NCBI GenBank assembly: GCA_036774405.1
Contig: DAIPBO010000025.1
Span: 1 to 47,918 of the forward strand
Length of the DNA stretch: 47,918 bases
Origin: JAAYDS01 sp012729155
Lineage (GTDB): Bacteria; Chloroflexota; Anaerolineae; UBA1429
Direction of reading: 5' to 3'
This document shows positions 39,740-47,918 of this stretch, piece after piece; position 1 is the first letter of the stretch; every line of letters begins with the position of its first letter. The notes under the pieces are model-generated. The model searched no databases. It saw nothing but the letters and a program-made list of their open reading frames with translations, and had not been told where the DNA came from. The position numbers were made by a program, and so were the translations under genes.

Positions 39740-39856
39740 CGCCTCTCTGCTGGACCAATCATTCGGGCGTCAGGCCGAGGGCTGTCCCCGCTGGCGGCGC
39801 TCGTTCGTCATACGGGTTGTAGGGTGGTGAAGATGAGTTGTGATGAAAGGAGTCCG

Positions 39857-40447
39857 ATGCAGATGCCAAGAGCGATTGTCGTTTGGGTGGTGGCTCTGTT
39901 GTCCGTCACCCTGTTGATCGGTGCGCCGGCAATGGCCGCCGAACCGACGGAGGGGCCGTTGGGCCCGTCACAGAGCGGTCTATGCCCGGTTGAGCAGTGG
40001 CCTGTGCGAGCATGGGACCGTCTGCGCGCCTGGTTCTGCCTCGGCGATGGGCAGGCGTGGGACGACATGCCCGGTCTGCGCCTGGGGTTGCTCTGGAGAC
40101 ATGGCGTGGACGGTGAGAGCCTGGAGCCACGCCGCAGCGACGCTGCCTGGCGAGACGATCGCCCTATTGCAGAGCCGCCGCGCAAGGCACCAGGCCCGGC
40201 CGTAGACTGCCCGTTTGTCGACGACGATGGCGATGGCCTGTGCGACCTCTGTGGACGACCGCATGATGGCGCATGCCCCTGTGACGGCGACTGCGAGCCG
40301 GCACTGCAGCGCGATCAGCTACGCTCCGGGGAGCAAGATCAGATCCAGCAAAGAGATCAGGATGGTCAGCAGGTCCAGGCCGAGAGTGGCCAGCCCGGAG
40401 CGCCTCAGGGTGGCACTGAAGGCAATCAGGGCAAGGGCGGCCGGTAA
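39857..40447 (+). CDS. Secreted Asp/Cys-rich protein with EF-hand-like loop
   Basis: This 196-aa protein has a signal peptide (helix at ~7-24, cleavage after AMA at 27) and then a region without clear family. Residues 118-146 form DCPFVDDDGDGLCDLCG followed by more Cys-x-Cys pairs. This resembles the calcium-binding loop of dockerin/thrombospondin-3-type repeats with disulfides. A Gln/Glu/Gly-rich tail closes it. AGGAG lies 4 nt before the ATG at 39857. It should be exported and may bind Ca2+. Its position next to the sigma/anti-sigma genes suggests a shared envelope response, which is an inference. Confidence 0.7.
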   Translation: MQMPRAIVVWVVALLSVTLLIGAPAMAAEPTEGPLGPSQSGLCPVEQWPVRAWDRLRAWFCLGDGQAWDDMPGLRLGLLWRHGVDGESLEPRRSDAAWRDDRPIAEPPRKAPGPAVDCPFVDDDGDGLCDLCGRPHDGACPCDGDCEPALQRDQLRSGEQDQIQQRDQDGQQVQAESGQPGAPQGGTEGNQGKGGR

Positions 40448-40720
40448 CGGCCAGGGGGTGCGGGCAGGCAGGCGCTTGGAGCATCCGCCGTCAGCGTGGC
40501 GGCCCTCGAGGCGCGTGCCATGAGCCGTTGCCATGGTGATGGGCAGGCGAATCTGAGCTATGATGCCTGTGACGGGCGTGTGGCCATCGCTGTCGAGAGC
40601 GGTGGCCGCCAGGTCTACGGTTGTCACAGCGTTGCAGCACAACGCCAGCGCGTAGCCAGCCAGAATCGCCTCTCGCAGGTCATCGGCTTGGAAAGAAGCG
40701 GCCCCCGCTCAGGGACAGAT

Positions 40721-41233
40721 ATGAAGGCTGACACCCTGCCATCCACGGATACCGAGCTCGAGTCTCTGTACCGACAACATGCCGAGCCGTTGCTCAACTA
40801 CCTCTATCGGCTGTTGGGTAACAGGAGTGAGGCAGAAGAGGCCATGCAAGACACGTTCGTCAAAGCCTGCGGTGCGCTGGAGCGACTGCCAGCCGACGCG
40901 AACCAGCGGGCCTGGCTGTACCGCATCGCCACCAACACGGCCAGCGACAGGCTGCGCCGACGCCGCTTGATCCGCTGGCTGCCGCTTTTGGCGAGCGATG
41001 GGGCCACGCCGACGGCCGAGCGCCCGGAGCATGTTGCCGTCGATCGCACCGACGTTGACCGTGCGCTGAGCCAGTTAGCGCCCATCTACCGCCAGGCGCT
41101 GTGGCTGTTTGTCGTGGCGGGCTATGATACAGCCGAGATCGCCGCGATCCTGGGCATCAGCCGGGCGGCGGTCAAGAAACGCGTCGCGCGGGCACGAGCG
41201 CAGTTCGAGCGCGCCTATCGGGGCGAGGTGTGA
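40721..41233 (+). CDS. ECF-family RNA polymerase sigma factor
   Basis: This 170-aa protein has sigma region 2 at ~13-80 (LYRQHAEPLLNYLYRLLGNRS, EEAMQDTFVKAC, WLYRIATNTASDRLRR). Region 4 at ~112-165 has the helix-turn-helix YDTAEIAAILGISRAAVKKR. AGGGA precedes the ATG at 40721; the open frame 225 nt further upstream has no such support. It should direct RNA polymerase to a small stress or envelope regulon and is held by the anti-sigma factor encoded 1 nt downstream. The 273-bp gap before it contains a TATGAT box at 40559-40564 but no convincing -35. Confidence 0.92.
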   Translation: MKADTLPSTDTELESLYRQHAEPLLNYLYRLLGNRSEAEEAMQDTFVKACGALERLPADANQRAWLYRIATNTASDRLRRRRLIRWLPLLASDGATPTAERPEHVAVDRTDVDRALSQLAPIYRQALWLFVVAGYDTAEIAAILGISRAAVKKRVARARAQFERAYRGEV

Positions 41234-41234
41234 G

Positions 41235-42239
41235 ATGAAGTGTGGGCAGTGTCGACGGCTGTTGCCCATCTATCGTGAGCTAGAGAGGCGGGAGCGGGCG
41301 TCTATTGATGCCCACCTGGCCGCATGCCAGGCGTGCGCGGCACGGCTGCGGGCTTACCAGGAGCAGGATAGGTTGCTCACTGCCTTGCCACGCATCGCCG
41401 CGCCGGCGCCCACAACGAGATTCGTTTTCGGCACGCAGCTCGTCACCGCGAGATGGCACAAGGGCCTGGCCATGGCCCTTGCGCTGGCGTTGCTGCTGGG
41501 CGGGATGGGCCTCACCGTGCGCGCTTCAACTGATGCTTTGCCGGGCGAGTCGTTTTACGGCGTCAAGCGTGCCATTGAGTCTGTGCGGCGGGCGTTCACC
41601 GTGCGCGAGCAGGATCGACTGGCCCTTGACGAGATGCTGGCAGAGCGACGCCGCCACGAGGCGCGCGAGATGCAGCGCCTCGCACAGTCAGCCGAAGTCG
41701 AGTTCGATGGCATCGTGGAGACGGTGGCCGGCGAGATGTGGACGGTGGCAGGCGTGCGCATCAGAGTGCCGAGCGAGGTCGCTGGTCGTCAGGCGGTTGG
41801 CCAGCAGGTGCACGTGACAGCACGAGCCACTGCAGGGCAGTTCGTGGCACTGACCGTCTACCCTCGCGCAGCGGCTCTGGATCCAGGCCAGGCACCAGCC
41901 GAAGGGGGCGCGGGGAACCGACCACCCCACAAGGGCACTGGCGCCTCTGAGCCCGCAGAACGACCTGCTGGCCCGCTAGGCACTCTCCAAGCGTCGCCGA
42001 CGACGGCGGTACCCTTGGCGACACACACCCCTCCTCCTACGCACCAGGAGCCACAGAGCGCGCAAGACGAACCGACCAGACCCATTAGCGGCACTGCGCC
42101 AGCCTTGACGACGACGCCGGCACGCCAGGCAGAGCCGGCCAGAGGGCCTACCGCCGTGCCAGAGCGATCAATGACCCCTCGTCTACCCGCGCATGGTGGC
42201 GACGCGGCGCCCAAGCCAGGCAACGGCGCAAAGAACTAG
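41235..42239 (+). CDS. Membrane-anchored anti-sigma factor (zf-HC2, DUF5667-like)
   Basis: This 334-aa protein has an N-terminal zinc-finger anti-sigma domain (H27-x3-C31-x2-C34, with Cys3 and Cys6 near the start) and a membrane helix at ~77-96. A DUF5667-like part (ALPGESFYGVKRAIESVRRAF) comes next, then an OB-like DUF5666 region (VEFDGIVETVAGEMWTVAG). A long Pro/Thr/Ala-rich extracytoplasmic tail (~210-334) ends it. It should hold the sigma factor at the membrane and release it on an outside signal. The start lies 1 nt after the sigma stop codon. Confidence 0.88.
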   Translation: MKCGQCRRLLPIYRELERRERASIDAHLAACQACAARLRAYQEQDRLLTALPRIAAPAPTTRFVFGTQLVTARWHKGLAMALALALLLGGMGLTVRASTDALPGESFYGVKRAIESVRRAFTVREQDRLALDEMLAERRRHEAREMQRLAQSAEVEFDGIVETVAGEMWTVAGVRIRVPSEVAGRQAVGQQVHVTARATAGQFVALTVYPRAAALDPGQAPAEGGAGNRPPHKGTGASEPAERPAGPLGTLQASPTTAVPLATHTPPPTHQEPQSAQDEPTRPISGTAPALTTTPARQAEPARGPTAVPERSMTPRLPAHGGDAAPKPGNGAKN

Positions 42240-42326
42240 CGCGGCAGCCGTCGGCCAGAGCGGTTCAGCAGCGCAAAGCATGAGGCGTGGCTGCACCGCG
42301 CGAGGGGCTGCAGCGACAGCTTCTGC

Positions 42327-42355
42327 TTGGTGACGCCCGGAGCTGCCGTTATACT
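42327..42355 (+). promoter_or_regulatory. Predicted promoter of the YgbA-family gene
   Basis: TTGGTG (42327-42332), 17 bp and TATACT (42350-42355). The start codon is ~80 nt downstream. Confidence 0.5.
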
Positions 42356-42434
42356 CATGCGGCTTTTGTGCGTGCTGGGCCGGCTGGCACGCAACGGCCC
42401 GAGAGCAGACGACAGTTCCAGTTATGAGAGAGGC

Positions 42435-42806
42435 ATGAACGAGAGCAACCAATCTGCAGCGAGGGTCGGCGCCAGGCGGCTAGAGCGTGAGCGCCGCACT
42501 GTAGAAGCGATGATCACCCTCTATTGCCGGGCGCACCATAGACCGATGGCGGGCCGCTGCGCCGACTGCGAGGCGCTGGCGGCCTATGCGCAGCAGCGCC
42601 TGGCGCGGTGTCGCTTTGGCGCGCAAAAGCCCACCTGCGGGCGCTGCCCGATCCACTGCTACGCCCCCGCCATGCGCGAGCGCATTCGCGCGGTGATGCG
42701 CTACGCCGGGCCACGCATGCTGTGGCATCATCCTGGGCTTGCCTTTTGCCACCTCGTCGATGCGCTACGCTCGCGGCTCGTGCCATCCGTGTGGCGGCCA
42801 GAGTAG
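42435..42806 (+). CDS. YgbA-family (nitrous-oxide-stimulated promoter) protein
   Basis: This 123-aa protein matches E. coli YgbA in motif order: TVEAMITLYCRAHH, CADCEALAAYAQQRLARCRFG, KPTCGRCPIHCYAPAMRERIR and VMRYAGPRMLWHHP. Seven cysteines (31, 42, 45, 59, 68, 71, 75), conserved in position by eye, suggest a metal or iron-sulfur centre. In E. coli the gene is under NsrR and linked to nitrosative stress. The role in this organism is inferred. GAGAGG lies just before the ATG at 42435. Confidence 0.9.
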   Translation: MNESNQSAARVGARRLERERRTVEAMITLYCRAHHRPMAGRCADCEALAAYAQQRLARCRFGAQKPTCGRCPIHCYAPAMRERIRAVMRYAGPRMLWHHPGLAFCHLVDALRSRLVPSVWRPE

Positions 42807-42831
42807 GCAGCGGCAAAAGTCAGCTGTAACG

Positions 42832-45800
42832 TCAGGCCGCGAGCATCTGCTCGGCGGTGAGCTGGGCTAGAAGCTCACGAGCGGCCCTCATATCCACTGT
42901 GTCAAACCCCTCAGTAAAGCCAGCATAGACGTCACTCAGCAATGTGTGTGCCTCGGCGTGCCGGCCCTGGGCGCGCAAAAAGCGTGCCAGGCTGAGGGCC
43001 GAGCGCAGCACAAAGCAGCCCATGCCTCGGCGACGCGCCACAGCCAACGCTCGCCAAAAACACCTTTCGACGGTGGCAAACCGAGCGCCATCGTCTGTTG
43101 CCGCCAGGAGCAGCTCGCCGCGCACGCGCCATGCCTCGGCCTCCATGAGGCAAACGCCGGTGCGCTCGATCCATGCCAGCGCCAGATCGACCTCGCGCAA
43201 CCCCAAGCTCGCCTCACCGTCCTGACGGTGTATCTGAGCGCGGACCAGCCTGACCGAGGCCTGGCCCAGGCCGCCGCCGACGGCCGACACACCATCGGCC
43301 ACACCAGCGCTATCGAGGCGCTGCCCCTCAAGCTGGCGCCCCTCTCGAGCCTCGCCCTGCGCACCCGAGGCTGACGAGATGTCGAGCACGTCGGCAAAGC
43401 CACGATAAAAGAGACCCGCTTGCCCCAGCCGACGCATGGTGGCGCCATGGGCCAGCGCAGCCTCTGCATCGTTGCCGGCGATGGCATAGACAATGCCAGC
43501 GATAAACTCGACAAAGGCGATAGCAGGGGCCTGCTCGAGGGCCTGTGCCTGTTGGAGCGCCTGCTGTAACGAGGTGCGCCCCTGATCGGCATACCCCAGC
43601 GCCCACAAGATGAGGCCCAGCATGGCGCGCCCCATGGCCGCAGGGTCAACGCCCATCACCGGGTTGAGCGACAGGCCCGCCGCCGAATTGTGCAGCGCCA
43701 TGGCCCGCTCCAGGTGCTCACGAGCGGCCTTCAACTGGCCAAGGGGCATCAGGCTATGGCCCAACACCCAGTGGGCCAGCATGCGAGAGTGCTGGTCGTC
43801 GGCGGCGGCCAGGCGCAAGAGCTGCTCGCCCACCCGTCGCCCGCGCTCGGGATCGGCCGACCAGACATGGATGACTGCCAGCATGCTCAGAGCGGCCAAG
43901 CGCAGTGCATAATCGTGTATGTTGACCTGCTCGACAAGATCAGAGAGCCGCTCGGCAGCCTGACGATAGGCTGGGGCCTGCCAGCCCTCGCGCAACAGGG
44001 CAGCATTGACCAGCAGCATGCGCAGCTCGAGCTCCAGAGGCAGCCGTTCGGGCGAGGCAGCGACCTGTTCCAGCAGCGCCAGCCCTCGCTCGACATGAGC
44101 CACTGCCTCATCATGAGCCGACAGCAGGTTGGCCCACCGGCCGGCAGCAAGGCGATAGCGCGCTGCCCTCAGCGGCAGGCCTGCCGCCTCATAGTGGTGT
44201 GCCAGGTTAGGCGACAAGGCCTCGGGCTGCTCTCCCTCGGCTAGATAGAGAGACTCTAGCGCCCTGCCGGTCGCCTCGTGGAGCCGCGAACGCTCGATCA
44301 GGTCGAGGCTGTTGTAGGCGCCCTGCTGCAAAAGCGCATGGCGAAAGCGGTAGCGCGAGATGGGCTGACCGCTCACGGCAAGACGATCGAGCCCTACAGC
44401 CTCGACCAGGCGATGCCGCATGCGCAAGGGGCCGCTCAGGCGCTGCGAGAGTTCGCCTTCTGGCCGAGAGAGCACCCGCGCCACCACCTCGGCCACAAAG
44501 TGCTCGCCCTGCACGCTGGCCGCCTGCAACAGCAGGCGATCTTGATCGGGCAAGGCAGCCAGGTGGGTGGCGATGACAGCCTCGACCTGCGGCGGCCAAT
44601 GGCCCCAGTCGGGCGTGGCCGCCTCGATCCAGCGACCGGCAGCATCGCGCCCGAGGGCACCCGCGCGCTGAAAACTGCGCAGCAATTCAACGGTAAAGAG
44701 CGGGTTGCCACCCGTGTGGTCGTACAGCGCACGGCGAAAGCTGGCCCGCAGACAGTTGGGCTCGCTGTCGAGATAGGCCTCGACAAAAGCGCGTCCATCG
44801 GCATGGTCGAGGTTGATGAGCACATCGCCCCACTCACGGATGAGCTCGTGCAGCACGGCGCCGACATCGGGGGGTGCCTCATCAAAGGATTCACGCGCAC
44901 CATCGACGCTGGGCTGGCGCCCTTCGAGCAGGTGCAGCGCCTCGGGCCGAAAGGCACACAGCAGCAGAATACGGCTGCCCACCAGGCGTCTGGCCAGGTG
45001 AAACAGCAACGCCATGGTGCCACCATCGGCCCACTGCAGGTCGTCGACGACCAGAATCAGCGGAGCGCTGACGGAGAGCGTGCGCAGCACCAGCGTCAAC
45101 TGACTGAACAAGGCGCCTTGCCGCGAGGAGAGCCCAGGGCCAGTGACAAGTATCGACGCTGCGCTCTGGGCCGGGGCACGCACCAGCTCGCGTAAGCGGG
45201 CGACCCATGGCGGGGCGCCCGCGGGCGCCCCGCCCTCGAGCGGCAGGAGGCGCTCGACACGCCGCAAGAGGGCCTCGCCAGACACCAGGCTGTGGAGCAG
45301 ATCGGGGCCATGCTCGACGAGAGTCGCCGCCACCGTCAGCACCGACGCGCCAACGTGCCCGACCGGTATGACCGGCGCGGCTGGCGTTTCGCCCTGCATC
45401 TGGCCGGTGAGAGACTGGAGCATCTCACGAAACGGAAGATAGGGTTCGCCCATGCCGCCATGGGCGTTACAGCGACCAAAGAGAGCGAGGAGATCGTGAT
45501 GCGCCTGGGCTGCCTGTTGCACAAAGCCCTCGAGCAAGGCCGTCTTGCCGCTGCCTGCCTCGCCCACGATGAGGGCCAGGCCGCCCCTGCCCTCGTTGGC
45601 CCGTGCGAGGGCGGCGCTCAGGCGGGCCAGCTCGCGCTCGCGTGCCACGAGCCGATCGACTGGAGGCTGGCCTGCGTCGGCAAACGTCAGAGCGGCGGGG
45701 GGCGGCGGTCTCACCGGCGCCGGAGGCCACACCGTCAAGCCCGTGCGAAGCTGCTCATACAGCGCGCGGGTGGCATCTTCGGGCTCGCAGCCCAGCTCGT

Positions 45801-46476
45801 CGCCCAACAGGCGACGCAGCCCCTCATAGTGGGCCAGCGCGGTCGTTCGTGCACCGTCTGAGGCGAGGGCGAGCATCAACTGCCGATGCGCCAGCTCCCA
45901 GTAGGGCTCGAGTTCGAGCTGCCGCCGCGCCCAGTTCGCAGCCTGGGCATAGTGCCCCTGCATCATGGCGAGCTCGGTCAGCCTGCCAGACACCGATAGC
46001 GCCACGCGCTGATACGCCTCACCCTTGAGAAGCAGCCAGTCATCCAGAGCGGGGCATGCTGCCACCGACAGCCCCTGCAGAAAGGGCCCGCGGTAGAGCG
46101 ACGCTGCGCGCTCTAGAGAGGGACGGTCTGGCCGGCGAGCCAGGCCCTCAAAGGTCGCTACGTCGAGCGTGTGGTCGCTCGCAGGGTTGAATTGCACGGC
46201 GTAGCGCGTGGTCAGCAGAAAGGGACTGGGGGCGTGACGGTCGTCTAGGGCACGGTGCAGGTTAGAGAGGGCATAGCGCAGCGCGCCCAGCGCCTGGTGG
46301 TCAGAGCGCTCTGGCCAAAGCAACGTCGCCAGATGCTCGCGGGGATGCTCGCGCCCACCCTCCACAGCGAGATAGGCGAGGAGCGCTTGTAGCCTGCGAG
46401 AGCCAAGACCCTCTATCGACGCACCATCGAGCGTCGCCTGAAAGGGGCCTAACAACGACAACGCCAGATGAGCCAC
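42832..46476 (-). CDS. Large BTAD-AAA transcriptional regulator (SARP/LuxR-like architecture)
   Basis: This 1214-aa protein has an N-terminal winged-helix OmpR-like part (~1-95), a BTAD bacterial activation domain (~110-245) and an AAA/STAND ATPase domain. Walker A, GEAGSGKT, is at ~305-312 and Walker B, LILVVDD, at ~473-479, and TPR-like helices run from ~750 to the end. This matches SARP-type regulators fused to a signalling ATPase, common in Actinobacteria and Chloroflexota. They activate transcription after binding an unknown signal. It starts with GTG at 46476, TAGGAGG 7 nt before it. It is divergent from the small gene at 46613. Confidence 0.88.
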   Translation of the reverse strand: MAHLALSLLGPFQATLDGASIEGLGSRRLQALLAYLAVEGGREHPREHLATLLWPERSDHQALGALRYALSNLHRALDDRHAPSPFLLTTRYAVQFNPASDHTLDVATFEGLARRPDRPSLERAASLYRGPFLQGLSVAACPALDDWLLLKGEAYQRVALSVSGRLTELAMMQGHYAQAANWARRQLELEPYWELAHRQLMLALASDGARTTALAHYEGLRRLLGDELGCEPEDATRALYEQLRTGLTVWPPAPVRPPPPAALTFADAGQPPVDRLVARERELARLSAALARANEGRGGLALIVGEAGSGKTALLEGFVQQAAQAHHDLLALFGRCNAHGGMGEPYLPFREMLQSLTGQMQGETPAAPVIPVGHVGASVLTVAATLVEHGPDLLHSLVSGEALLRRVERLLPLEGGAPAGAPPWVARLRELVRAPAQSAASILVTGPGLSSRQGALFSQLTLVLRTLSVSAPLILVVDDLQWADGGTMALLFHLARRLVGSRILLLCAFRPEALHLLEGRQPSVDGARESFDEAPPDVGAVLHELIREWGDVLINLDHADGRAFVEAYLDSEPNCLRASFRRALYDHTGGNPLFTVELLRSFQRAGALGRDAAGRWIEAATPDWGHWPPQVEAVIATHLAALPDQDRLLLQAASVQGEHFVAEVVARVLSRPEGELSQRLSGPLRMRHRLVEAVGLDRLAVSGQPISRYRFRHALLQQGAYNSLDLIERSRLHEATGRALESLYLAEGEQPEALSPNLAHHYEAAGLPLRAARYRLAAGRWANLLSAHDEAVAHVERGLALLEQVAASPERLPLELELRMLLVNAALLREGWQAPAYRQAAERLSDLVEQVNIHDYALRLAALSMLAVIHVWSADPERGRRVGEQLLRLAAADDQHSRMLAHWVLGHSLMPLGQLKAAREHLERAMALHNSAAGLSLNPVMGVDPAAMGRAMLGLILWALGYADQGRTSLQQALQQAQALEQAPAIAFVEFIAGIVYAIAGNDAEAALAHGATMRRLGQAGLFYRGFADVLDISSASGAQGEAREGRQLEGQRLDSAGVADGVSAVGGGLGQASVRLVRAQIHRQDGEASLGLREVDLALAWIERTGVCLMEAEAWRVRGELLLAATDDGARFATVERCFWRALAVARRRGMGCFVLRSALSLARFLRAQGRHAEAHTLLSDVYAGFTEGFDTVDMRAARELLAQLTAEQMLAA

Positions 46477-46498
46477 TGCGTTGCCTCCTATCGGATGC

Positions 46499-46504
46499 TG
46501 TATA
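46499..46504 (-). promoter_or_regulatory. Extended -10 box of the BTAD-AAA regulator gene
   Basis: On the minus strand TATACA with a TG-C extension (TGCTATACA). The -35 (TGGCGG, 17 bp before) is weak. Transcription would start ~16 nt before the GTG, a very short leader that still includes the ribosome site. Confidence 0.5.
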
Positions 46505-46612
46505 GCACATAATGCGAATAACCGCCAGATTGGGCCGCGCTCGCACGATTGCCGCACTCTTGACGCACGTTCGCATGTCAAACTCGGATGAGACTTGATG
46601 GAGGCTAGAGCG

Positions 46613-46834
46613 ATGGCTCACAGGCCGAGCGCATACCAGGCCTATCTGCTGCGGTTGTGGCGTGTCGAGCACCAGAGCCGATGCGAATGGCGCGCCTCGC
46701 TTCAGAGCGCACACTCGAGCGAGCGTCGGGCGTTTGCCAGTCTGGAGCAGCTCGTGGCCTTTCTACGCGAAACATGTCAGAGCGAAGGCCCTGAGCCGCC
46801 GCAGTCGTCTGGGAATGCAGTAAACGATGAATGA
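46613..46834 (+). CDS. Small conserved-looking hypothetical protein
   Basis: This 73-aa protein has the pattern SAYQAYLLRLWRVEHQSRCEW with RASLQSAHSSERRAFASLEQL after it. I recall this as a common small-protein type in Chloroflexota with no known function. GGAGG lies 8 nt before the ATG. It is divergent from the BTAD-AAA regulator gene, with only 136 bp between the starts, which suggests joint control. Confidence 0.7.
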   Translation: MAHRPSAYQAYLLRLWRVEHQSRCEWRASLQSAHSSERRAFASLEQLVAFLRETCQSEGPEPPQSSGNAVNDE

Positions 46835-46969
46835 CATGAGACCATGCTGCGTGGCGGGCTAGCGCTGATGAGCCATGAGTGAGAGAGGAGGGTCACGCTG
46901 AGGCAAACACAATGACTGGGAAGCATAGAGCGGCTGCTGGCCATAGTTATCGCGGGGGGGAGGCGGAGA

Positions 46970-47918
46970 TGTTGACAAAGAGTGGCATCAAGTTTGTGAG
47001 CAGAGTGGCGGTTCTGGCGCTGACGATGGCGCTGGCCATGCTGGCGGGGCCGTGGGGTACTGCCCTGGCAGAACCCATCCCGCCCGACGCGAGCAACCCG
47101 ATCACCAACGTAAGCATCAATGGGGGCGACCCCTGGAACGTGGTGGTAGGGCCCGACGAGACCTTTACCTTGAGCCTGGCTTACTATGTGGACATACCCG
47201 ATGGTTCTAGTGCCATCAAGCAAGTGGAAATCGGGTATGCCATTGCACCCGGCCCGGCGGCTTGCGCCTATGACGGCGTGCCACGATCGGTGTCGCAAGG
47301 CGGCACCACGGGGACATGGGCGGGCTCGCTGACAGCCCCGACCGAGCCGGGCAGCTACACCATCATCTACGACCATGCGCTGCAGCTAAAGTGCGCGGCC
47401 ATCAGCGGCCTGCCATGGTGGAACCCCGAAGAGGGGCGCATCCCGATCGGCAGCATTGAGGTGGCTGAGACGATACCGCCAGTGATACTCTACTCCTCGG
47501 TGCAATCAGGGGAGTGGTGCGACCCGGGTGTATGGGATTGGGGCGACGTCCCGCCACCAGGCGCCGACGTGGCCATTATGCCCGGCCACATGGTCACGCT
47601 AGATTGCATGGGGCAGCCCAACTATACGGCCGATGTAATCCACTTTAGCATCGCAGAAGGCGCCACCCTACACGGGGGCACAGGCAATGTGCTGCACGTG
47701 AAGGGCAACTGGGAGCAAAACGGCGCTCATGAGCCGGGGACGGGCAAGGTGATCCTCGACGGCCCCGGACAACAGAGCATCTATGGCATGGTGAGCCCCA
47801 CGTTCAGCGAGCTCGTCATCAACCAGCAGGTGCTCTTGGAGCAAGGCATACGGGTCAAGGGCCATCTCAAGCTCGGTGAGGCTGGCGCCATCGATGTCGC
47901 GGGCCGAATCCTCGCGCT
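46970..47918 (+). CDS. Secreted protein with G8-like domain, 3' end outside window
   Basis: The frame is open from the ATG at 46970 to the right edge, 316 codons. It has a signal peptide: a basic start, a hydrophobic stretch at ~10-30 and a cut after ALA. An Ig-like region follows (~45-165), then a G8-like region (SGEWCDPGVWDWGDVPPPGA, then IMPGHMVTLD), with the spacing of Trp, Gly and Asp seen in G8 domains of surface proteins. GGGGAGG precedes the ATG. The protein should be exported. The end and total size are unknown. Confidence 0.8.

Noticed and set aside
42240..42326. Terminator after the anti-sigma gene (stem 42239-42249 with 42289-42301)
   Set aside because: The stem has a bulge and a ~39-nt loop and no U-tract; too weak to list as a feature.
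46777..47376. Minus-strand open frame of 199 codons at the right end
   Set aside because: It is opposite the signal-peptide-bearing secreted protein and lacks recognisable domains and a ribosome site.

Overview
The window is high-GC bacterial DNA and most resembles a member of the Chloroflexota (Anaerolineae/Caldilineae type). That assignment is an inference. It rests on two lipoprotein substrate-binding proteins with long Val-Glu-Lys repeat linkers after the lipobox, a bacterial A/V-type ATPase, a BTAD/AAA regulator, an ECF sigma factor with a zf-HC2 anti-sigma factor, and a secreted protein ending in a LYLPLAGK-type tail. No rRNA, tRNA, CRISPR array, transposase or phage gene was seen.

Layout. 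1-620: the end of a secreted cohesin/InlB-repeat protein and its terminator. 647-1177: a nitroreductase. 1283-10566: a ten-gene minus-strand A/V-type ATPase operon, read from the right as H(G)-C-I-K-F-E-A-B-D plus a cysteine-rich small protein, with a clear sigma-70 promoter at its head. 10698-21056: a carbohydrate locus on the minus strand, with a sugar ABC importer (binding protein and two permeases, no ATPase), a GH127-like glycosidase, three Gfo/Idh/MocA dehydrogenases and a TIM-barrel isomerase. 21234-27197: an oligopeptide-type ABC importer (permeases, two ATPases, binding protein) behind its own promoter and a 17-bp palindrome. 27497-28983: a putative iron-sulfur flavoprotein and an alpha/beta hydrolase. 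29190-30326: a small orphan protein and a short-chain dehydrogenase.

30544-39271 (plus strand) is the most interesting block. It is a tightly overlapping twelve-gene operon for a complex I-like, group 4-type membrane-bound [NiFe] hydrogenase. It encodes NuoJ/MbhD-, MbhE?-, NuoK/MrpC-, NuoL-, NuoM- and NuoN/MrpD-like membrane subunits, then NuoA-, B-, C-, D-, H- and I-like subunits. The large subunit keeps both CxxC pairs that bind NiFe, but it ends directly after the second pair, so it may need no C-terminal proteolysis. Two of the three antiporter-like subunits have lost residues or segments normally tied to ion pumping. No NADH module (NuoEFG) and no hydrogenase maturation genes are in the window.

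39350-47918: a GYD-domain protein, a secreted Asp/Cys-rich protein, an ECF sigma/anti-sigma pair, a YgbA-type (nitrous-oxide-stimulated promoter) protein, a very large BTAD-AAA transcriptional regulator, a small protein divergent from it, and the start of a secreted G8-like protein that runs off the right edge.

Taken together, the genes suggest an organism that imports and breaks down plant- or glycan-derived sugars and peptides. It would couple membrane energetics through an ion-gradient-linked [NiFe] hydrogenase and a rotary V-type ATPase whose c-subunit lacks the usual Na+ ligands and is therefore probably proton-driven. Start codons were chosen from Shine-Dalgarno spacing and gene overlaps. 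Family assignments come from motifs recognised by eye; no database search was run.
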